A stretch of 64,000 nucleotides of DNA from Trichomonas vaginalis G3 (lineage: Eukaryota > Parabasalia > Trichomonadida > Trichomonadidae): contig NC_067205.1 in the NCBI RefSeq assembly GCF_026262505.1, positions 12,710,001 to 12,774,000 of the forward strand. The letters run 5' to 3'. The notes beneath the pieces are model-generated. The model was not told the DNA's origin. It searched no databases and saw nothing but the letters and a program-made list of their open reading frames with translations. Shown here one piece after another: positions 57,714 through 64,000 of this stretch (within the stretch, counting starts at the first letter, position 1; each line of letters opens with the position of its first letter). A program made the translations under genes and the position numbers.

Positions 57714-58613
57714 TTATTTTGCTGGAACTTTTGAATCTATTATTCCCTGTATTTGTTCATGAAGTTGATTTTTAGCATTTTCATCGAAATTAATAGACCG
57801 AATATATTCATTAATTGCATTCTTATAATCATCTGATTTCTCAAATTTTCTTTTATCTGATTCCTTAACTAAATCATAAGTTAAACCACGTTGCTGATAT
57901 AATGGTTTCTTAATTAAATCTTTGAATGCTTGAGATAAAGCACCTGATGCAATTCTTGCTACTATAATTGGTTGGAATTGCTGTTTAAGTTCATCTTTAA
58001 CATTTGCGAAAACTGGATCGAATAAAGCAACTTTAAAGAATTTCTTAGCTGAAATTTCAGGTCTAATATTTGCATATTGACCATCAAACTGGTTAGAATA
58101 TCGTGGTAATCCATCCGGTCCCTCTTGAATAGCATTTAATTCTTCATTGAAATAAGAATATGGATTATGACGGTATGAATTAATTGGACCATGTTCACCT
58201 TCTCCAATGTATTGTTTAACAGCTTTTCCATTTTCATCAAATTGTATAGGATAACGTTCATTATATGCTTTACGTTTAGGATAATCAGATACAGTTAATT
58301 TATAACCATTTATGACTTTAATATTACCTTGACCATCAGTAACGAAAACTTCATTTATACCATCAGGTTTTCCATTTGGACCTGTAATGTCTGCTTCGTG
58401 TGCTTCCCAATTTGGACCATGACGTTTGGCATATGCTTGAGCTTCTGGTAATGTTAAAACGTTTCTCATTTGTTTAACATCTTTTTGAAGACCAGCAACA
58501 ATATGAACTAATTCTTTCATTCCATCAGGAACTTTCATAGTTCTATTATATGTACCGTTTTTGTTTGTCCCTTGTTTTAATGGAACCTGTAGAAGATTTG
58601 CTATTTCTGTCAT
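57714..58613 (-). CDS. conserved virion-block protein, 299 residues, Mav2 copy
   Basis: Intact; about eight substitutions from 31929-32828, mostly conservative. The central block is unchanged. Confidence 0.65.
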   Translation of the reverse strand: MTEIANLLQVPLKQGTNKNGTYNRTMKVPDGMKELVHIVAGLQKDVKQMRNVLTLPEAQAYAKRHGPNWEAHEADITGPNGKPDGINEVFVTDGQGNIKVINGYKLTVSDYPKRKAYNERYPIQFDENGKAVKQYIGEGEHGPINSYRHNPYSYFNEELNAIQEGPDGLPRYSNQFDGQYANIRPEISAKKFFKVALFDPVFANVKDELKQQFQPIIVARIASGALSQAFKDLIKKPLYQQRGLTYDLVKESDKRKFEKSDDYKNAINEYIRSINFDENAKNQLHEQIQGIIDSKVPAK

Positions 58614-58653
58614 GTTTAATTATAAATAAAAAATAAAAATTAATTATAAAAAG

Positions 58654-59478
58654 TTAATCAAATTTAACACTTCCTTTATTTAAATCAACTATTATTTTTC
58701 CATGTTCACCTAATTGCTGATATTGTGTGTAAAGTTCATTAATGCTCATTGGTAAATTCACTTGATAAAGCATAACGTTCAACTGTTGACGACTAAACCC
58801 ACTGAAAATGAAAAGGGTTGATAGATTTGATTTAATGTTTGTGCTTAATGCTTTGAAGTATTGAACAGCCATGAAGAATGAACACTGAATGTGTCGACAT
58901 TGAGTTAATAATTGATTAAAATATGATTTCTCATTTGTTATTAGTTTTGATTTCACCGCATCATCTAGAAAAATGAGTGAATGCAAAAATTCTCTATCAA
59001 AATTTGAAATAGAAAGTGTTTCAAATAATTCATCCCGTTGTTTATCAATAATTTTATCCTCTAATCCTTGCTTCTTGATTGTATTATATAATTCTTTATA
59101 CATTAAAAAGTTTTTTAAATAATCTTCTGCTTCTTCTTGTGATAAATAAATAATTGGAATTTTGATTAAATGCTTTAAAGATTCAAATGTATCATCTGAA
59201 TGTGAACCTGAACGGTTGATATAAATTAACACGTGAGAATAGGGTGAAGGGTTAGCAATAATGATAATTTGTTTTAATATCGTTAATGTTTACCTTATTT
59301 GTTTACCAATTGCTGCAGTGATTGAATTTAAGTAACATTCAGAATATGGAATTTTCATTAATTTTTCCTTAGATAGAGCATTTCTATTATCACTCAATGC
59401 TTCATTAATTATATCATCTACGTATGTATTATATACTCCTGCTAATTCTTCATAAGGAGTGGATGAATTTAAATCCAT
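58654..59478 (-). pseudogene. packaging ATPase, Mav2 copy, Walker A destroyed
   Basis: The region from Walker B to the C-terminus is one open frame (58654-59232), unlike Mav1. The Walker A stretch near 59296-59312 has lost three A residues, one from each of three A runs, replacing the P-loop and creating a TAA. The frame is the same after the third loss. Confidence 0.82.
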
Positions 59479-59502
59479 TTAATCAAAATAATATTTATAA
59501 TT

Positions 59503-61141
59503 TTAAACATTTCTATTCATCAATATTTCATCATATGAACTTCTATACTGTGGTGGTGTACCTGTTGAATGATATTTCAAACCTTCATCCGGTGTCCATG
59601 TCCAAGATGTAGTCCTAGTAAACCAAACCTGAGGAGGATTTGTCACCTTTGAACAGTAAGTGTCATTTACACCCTGAATGATTGGATATGCTTTCACTTG
59701 TACTGTAACTTGTGAGTTGAAAGTTTCTAATCCATCAAAGAATATACCCGCTCCATCACGTTGAACTGGAATAGTGCATAAGAATGAAGTTTGGTCTTTC
59801 CATGTTCTAGCTAATGGCGTGCCATTATCATCATTCAGTGGTCTAGTTAATGAGTCCTCGTATTCTTTCTGTGCATTCATTCACTCCATCTAAATCAGAA
59901 GCTTGAAGCATACGTGTAAAGAATATGTCGCCCACTGTGGTCATCGCTTGATCGGGGAAGTTTCTGGAATCTATAGTGACCTGAAGACCTCGAAGCATTG
60001 GATTTTCTAAAACCGTTCTTTGCATTGCATTCTTCGGAAATGTTAACACAACATCTGTAACATTATGAAGAGCGTATGAGAAATCTGAGCTAATACCTTC
60101 AGGAGTGATGCAACCTCCATTTAGTGAACGAACGTCAATATGTTGAGCTGGAACATGAATGGATCTTCCTTACTGAATAAACGTGGTATTGCTTTAACTG
60201 ATTCTTCAATTAAACCGTATCCTGGTGTAATGCATTTATCCTCTAAACTTCCATCTTTGTGCATGAAATAATAACGTCATCAACTGTTGCGTCAGCAGAT
60301 GTGGCGGCTAAGCTTGTAATTAATTTGCAGGAAGTCCGATTTGTTGGAATTTGCGATCATATTTATAAACATGATTCATAATCTTTTCATAATTTTCATC
60401 AGTTATCTTTTCATAAACGTAATTTTGTAAATCAGCAACTCTTAACGGGTCAACCTGACAAAATACTAAAGTATCACTGAAAACATAATATTTAAGAATG
60501 ATTTCACCAAATGATTTAGGATAATCATCGAACGCCTGAAATGCTAACAAATCATTTACTGGAATAATCATATCAAAAGTGATATTAACTTCTTCATTTG
60601 CGTTCTTGAAAACTTCTGAAGGGTCAATATATTTACCACATACTGAGTTATCATATTTTTGAACATTATTATATAACGAATGAACAAACTTTTTAACTTT
60701 CCTTTCTGATTTTGGTTTATATGTTGCAAATGCGAAAGATTCACGGGCGCAATCCATCTGAAGATAACCGGCATCACCTCTTTCGGTTTCTACTTCTAAT
60801 TGTTTAAAGCTTTGATTTGATGATTTGTAACCAACGAATAAACGCATGCATTTAAAAGCGGCATCACATGTGAAAGCTTTATTTGAAACTAGAGTTGCTT
60901 TAACTTTGCGTTTAATATATGTGTCACCTAATTGGTTCACATCATGAGCTGGATTTGTAATTCTTAAATGAGTTTGTTTATCATCAAAATATGGAGCATC
61001 AGAGTCATAGCATGAACTTTCAAGTTCTCTATAATATCTTCTACCATCATTCTTTGCGAATATTTCATTTATCTTTTCGAATGAGTGAAACACATTTCCA
61101 TTAATCGGTTTGGTGTTTGGCACTAAATAGTTAGTCGTCAT
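59503..61141 (-). pseudogene. major capsid protein, Mav2 copy, four frameshifts
   Basis: Compared with Mav1 33719-35359, single-base losses lie near 60326, 60246 and 60152 and a one-base gain near 59870. The N-terminal half (60320-61141) and the last 125 codons (59503-59880) are otherwise nearly identical to Mav1. The protein cannot be made from this copy as written. Confidence 0.8.
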
Positions 61142-61210
61142 TTATTAATAAATAAAAAATCAAAATTAAAAGATGAAAATGAATTTTTAATTTTAATGAA
61201 ATAATCAACT

Positions 61211-61426
61211 ATGGCTGCAGGATTCTTTAAGAAACTGTGGGATAAAGTAAAAAGAGGAGCGCATAAAGTTTGGGAAACAATGAAGAAGGGAGCAAATTGG
61301 ATATTTAAGAATAAAGAAGCAATTAGTGACATTGCTGAATCAATAACACCAAAAGTTGTCCCAATAAGAGAAGTTTTAAATAAAGGAGAAAAAGTTTATC
61401 AAAGACTACAACCGATACTAAGATAA
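61211..61426 (+). CDS. small cationic amphipathic protein, Mav2 copy
   Basis: 71 residues. Residues 4-6 read GFF as in the facing gene, where Mav1 has GIF; VV replaces AA near residue 50. Confidence 0.65.
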   Translation: MAAGFFKKLWDKVKRGAHKVWETMKKGANWIFKNKEAISDIAESITPKVVPIREVLNKGEKVYQRLQPILR

Positions 61427-61446
61427 AAATAATATTTATTTTTCCA

Positions 61447-61683
61447 CTATCTACCCCCTATTTTATTAAGTATTCCTTCAGCTATTCCACCAATTGCGTT
61501 ACCTGCTTGTGCTCCCATCGCTGGATTACCTGCTTTAGTACCTAATACTCCACCTATGATAGTTCCTGCCGTTTTTGCTACTGGTGCCAAAAAGTTTGCA
61601 ACGGGTTTAATAATCTTTTTATAAACCCAACCCGCAGCTTTCTTAATTCCATCCCATAATTTTTTAAAGAATCCTGCCGCCAT
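61447..61683 (-). CDS. small amphipathic Gly/Ala-rich protein, Mav2 copy
   Basis: 78 residues, two substitutions relative to 35663-35899 (AIGG for AVGG; final R for K). Confidence 0.65.
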   Translation of the reverse strand: MAAGFFKKLWDGIKKAAGWVYKKIIKPVANFLAPVAKTAGTIIGGVLGTKAGNPAMGAQAGNAIGGIAEGILNKIGGR

Positions 61684-61749
61684 TTCTGATTTAATATTAA
61701 TTAAAAAATATATTTCATCACTTATATTCTAATTTTTATTTAATGATAA

Positions 61750-62118
61750 ATGAAACCGATTTTAAAAATAAATGAAACAGAGGAGGAAGAAATAAATGAA
61801 AGTGAAAATGTTCAACAAAAAATAAACGTTGTTAAACCAATTACTGAAATAAAAATTTTTTCATCTGTTGAAGAATTTAATGACTATTATGCTAACAATA
61901 AAAAATTATTTGAAGAATTGACAACGTGTAAATTGAATAAAATGTTTAAAGTTGATGGATTCAAAATTTCAAAAATAAAAGGAGTGGTTAGTTTGAAATC
62001 TATTCCTCAATCAAGAATCACCTCATTAATGAAAATAGATGATTTAACAAAAAGAATAGAAGAGATTGAAGAAAGAATAAATCAAATAATTAATTTCATA
62101 AATTCAAATAATCATTAG
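61750..62118 (+). CDS. coiled-coil hypothetical protein, Mav2 copy
   Basis: 122 residues, nearly identical to 35966-36334. Its second half lies inside the extended right terminal repeat. Confidence 0.65.
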   Translation: MKPILKINETEEEEINESENVQQKINVVKPITEIKIFSSVEEFNDYYANNKKLFEELTTCKLNKMFKVDGFKISKIKGVVSLKSIPQSRITSLMKIDDLTKRIEEIEERINQIINFINSNNH

Positions 62119-62569
62119 TTTCTTAAAGTTCTATGTTGATTCTGAGACATGAATTTTTAAAGTTTATTTTTTTATTTTATTATGGTAGTGAATCTTTCAT
62201 TCATGAGGTCTTTGATTATGACTCCATTGATTCCATTCAGGATTTAAATGATGTTTAATTAATCGTGGAATATCTGACATCATCTATATATAGCTTCTTT
62301 TATAAAAGATGAAAAATAAATTATTTTAAAATTAATGTTAATTTTTTAATGATTTATTTTTCATTTCATTGTGTATGGGCTGAGTGTAAATGTCTTACAA
62401 TTTTGAAAATTTTTTAAATCTTGATTTATTCAAAAACGTAAGAATAAAAACCGTAAGAATCATACATTTTTTACTTCATATGTTAAAAAAAATGATACAA
62501 AATCGTTCGATATTGTATGAATTCTTACGTTTACAAAAAAAGTCACACAACCCTTCCACATATACTACT
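61855..62569 (-). repeat. Mav2 right terminal inverted repeat, extended
   Basis: 715 bp, inverted match to 43228-43942, ending CACATATACTACT at 62569. Confidence 0.9.
62350..62569 (+). promoter_or_regulatory. outward-reading leader and ORF start in the Mav2 terminal repeat
   Basis: TTTATTTTTCATTTCATTGT precedes ATG 62390, from which 59 codons (MSYNFENFLNLDLFKNV and on) read outward to the element edge. The mirror copy starts at 43407 on the minus strand and runs in frame into the host beta-helix gene. The leader resembles other element leaders, so outward transcription is plausible but not shown. Confidence 0.4.
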
Positions 62570-62575
62570 AAAATT
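62570..62575 (+). repeat. Mav2 target-site duplication, right
   Basis: AAAATT, same as 43222-43227. Confidence 0.92.
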
Positions 62576-63195
62576 ATATTTACCAAAATAACACGACACT
62601 ACTGATAAAATTATAGTTGATGAGTTTGATGCTGTAGTGAAATTTACAATTCCTGTATCTGTTATGTAATCAATTGCAAATGCAGAATAACTAGTAATTT
62701 CATGACAAGATGTATTCATATTACTTATATGGACATCACCACGCCTATGATAAAAAGAGGCAGTTTCTCCACTGCATTGTGAAATTGAACATTCAAATGC
62801 ATAACTTTTGTTGTAACTATTTTCAACTGATTCAATATAATATCCAGAACCATAACTAGTGCTTGATGAAAAATATATACAAATATGAACTAAAACGGAA
62901 TCAGAATTTTTGAAATAGAACGATCCACCATAATATCTGGAGCTATTATTGTAAAACGTACATGTTTCAAGTAATACTTTGCTATTAGAATTAAGGGTGA
63001 TTGCTGTTTTTTGAAAATGAAATGAAAATATTGCATGGTGAATGTAATAGTTGCCATTTCTTGATATAGTTTCGTTTTTAGTTTTATCAATAGGCTCAAT
63101 TGTGCCGTAATAATCCGAAAAACTTCTTTGAAGTGCCAAAAAGAGTAGATGAGGGATCGATTTTCTTTAACACGAATTTCTGAATGTTGAATCAT
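62576..63195 (-). pseudogene. beta-helix gene, 5' part (cut off by Mav2)
   Basis: The reverse strand encodes LLETCTFYNNSSRYYGGSFY, SVLVHICIYFSSSTSYGSGY and ISNMNTSCHEITSYSAF, short Cys/Asn/Ser-rich turns of a predicted right-handed beta-helix, as in surface proteins. The only ATG-started beginning (63195, MIQHSEIRVKENRS) is in another frame, one base off near 63130 in a T-run, so the gene may have been broken before Mav2 arrived. The frame enters Mav2 at 62569 and the rest is at 42820-43227. Confidence 0.75.
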
Positions 63196-63638
63196 TCGAA
63201 TAATATTGGAAATACCGTTAAATATGATTTACATGTGGTTGGGAAAGCAATTTAAGGGCATAGAACTTTCTGACATCCTCGCACAAAATCAATCATAAGG
63301 TTGAAATCTCAAGAATATAATGATCTGATGTTTAGATATCCAACGAAAAATTGATGTCCATGTTTATACAAGTTTATTTGATCACAGACACTATAATTTG
63401 TATCTTATTAAGCTTCTCGATTGGTAAAAGCTGGGCATCCTAGGAGTTCAAGAGATTGAACTTTAAGCTATATGAAATCTAATATTTTGTACCTTATTAG
63501 AAACTAATTTATTATTCATTCACTCCATATGTTATAGATGGAGGTAATTCTTGAAGCAAAATGTTTAATATAAAAATATAAGCGATATTAGTTATATTTA
63601 TTTTTTTAATGGTTATCTAAAAAAAAAATTAAAAGTTT
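63196..63638. other. intergenic, no gene seen
   Basis: 443 bp with AT-rich tracts. The AGCTTCTCGATTG word near 63412 also occurs near 42344, in line with an old duplication spanning both flanks. Confidence 0.35.
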
Positions 63639-64000
63639 TTATGCTTCAGGAGCTCTGTTTGCGAATGAAACTGTTGATTCAACACCAAAATGTGATGAAA
63701 TGTAGTTGAACTTCTTGTTATCAGCCTCAAGTTTGACAACTCCTGTAACGTGAGCACCAATGTAGTAAGGACCTTCGAGAGGGTTGAAAGCGATGACGTA
63801 ATCAGTTGACAAGTTCTTGTTGATGTCACGTTTATCAGTAATAATCTTGTCGCCAGCTCCATAAGTTGGAACATGATCATGCTGAGAGTCGTAAAGGAGG
63901 TCGATGAACTCGCACTTATCAACTTTGAATGAATTGAGGAGTCTTTCGTATTCGTTTCTGGTTAATTTTCCGGCTGTGATTGGTTTGATGGAATCAATGT
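63639..64000 (-). CDS. unidentified host protein, C-terminal part (runs off window)
   Basis: About 120 codons up to the right edge, no breaks. Reads IDSIKPITAGKLTRNEYERL, NSFKVDKCEFIDLLYDSQHD, HVPTYGAGDKIITDKRD, DYVIAFNPLEGPYYIGAHVT, and KKFNYISSHFGVESTVSFAN before the end RAPEA. Codon use is GC-richer than the Mavericks (for example CTC, AAG, TAC, GAC), suggesting a well-expressed host gene. Not identified. The gene may have a paralogue, since a relic lies at 42519-42623. Confidence 0.75.
   Translation of the reverse strand, partial: IDSIKPITAGKLTRNEYERLLNSFKVDKCEFIDLLYDSQHDHVPTYGAGDKIITDKRDINKNLSTDYVIAFNPLEGPYYIGAHVTGVVKLEADNKKFNYISSHFGVESTVSFANRAPEA

Larger units (their letters stand above)
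43228..62569. mobile_element. Maverick/Polinton element 2 (Mav2)
   Basis: 19,342 bp with 715-bp terminal inverted repeats and a 6-bp duplication. Gene content and order match Mav1 with high identity, except that the left-end gene is reduced to a relic, the cargo island (about 51.2-54.4 kb) is inverted and partly deleted, and the outer 160 bp of the terminal repeats differ. More broken than Mav1: breaks lie in the acidic protein, polymerase (stop plus two shifts), integrase, ATPase (Walker A) and major capsid gene (four shifts). Confidence 0.95.

Noticed and set aside
1-64000. tRNA or rRNA genes
   Set aside because: No stretch with the expected conserved boxes or stems stood out on either strand; a covariance-model scan would be needed to exclude them.

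Overview
The window is AT-rich eukaryotic DNA, most probably from a trichomonad (Parabasalia). Tritrichomonas fits better than Trichomonas, but the sequence alone does not settle the genus. Reasons: intronless host genes with short spacers, an initiator-binding protein (IBP39-type) gene, and two nearly identical Maverick/Polinton elements of the kind known to fill trichomonad genomes.

Host genes, left to right: a beta-helix pseudogene (1-483); calreticulin/calnexin (1474-2916, -); a Rab6-like GTPase (3471-4046, +); a broken DDE transposon with long inverted repeats, internal tandem arrays and an apparent 15-bp target duplication (4852-9110); an IBP39-type initiator-binding protein (9361-9996, +); an SLC35E3-like transporter (10452-11465, -); a CAMSAP-like microtubule minus-end protein (11740-15714, -); an alpha-solenoid-like protein (36832-38169, +); a ubiquitin-like membrane protein (38471-38974, -); a VPS26C/arrestin-fold protein (39276-40166, -); a broken GT61-type glycosyltransferase (40568-41773, -); a beta-helix gene split by the second Maverick; and a partial gene at the right edge.

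Maverick 1 (Mav1, 15824-36725, 20.9 kb) has 305-bp terminal inverted repeats and a 6-bp target duplication AAATGT. It sits in the roughly 200-bp divergent spacer between the CAMSAP and solenoid genes. Maverick 2 (Mav2, 43228-62569, 19.3 kb) has 715-bp terminal repeats and target duplication AAAATT. It interrupts the beta-helix gene. Both carry, in order: a frameshifted acidic protein; protein-primed family-B DNA polymerase with an HNH-like zinc insertion and an in-frame TAG; a hypothetical protein; retroviral-type integrase; two small genes; a variable cargo island; and a leftward virion block. The virion block has a phage-type tail-fibre protein, a possible minor capsid protein, several unknowns, a packaging ATPase, a major capsid protein and two small amphipathic peptides.

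The cargo island is the most unusual part. It holds KilA-N proteins (one fused to a T5orf172/GIY-YIG-like domain), an unknown 313-residue protein and a remnant of a D5-like SF3 helicase. It is bracketed by inverted tandem arrays of about 121-bp units. The whole island is inverted in Mav2 relative to Mav1. The short words inside the repeats differ in a coordinated way between the two elements (TACCATG against CACCAGG; GTTAG against GGTGA) while the surrounding sequence is kept. This looks like an invertible, cassette-like module recognised by sequence-specific proteins.

Polymerase, integrase and ATPase are disrupted in both elements, so neither looks autonomous as written. Many breaks are single-base homopolymer changes, so assembly error must be excluded first.
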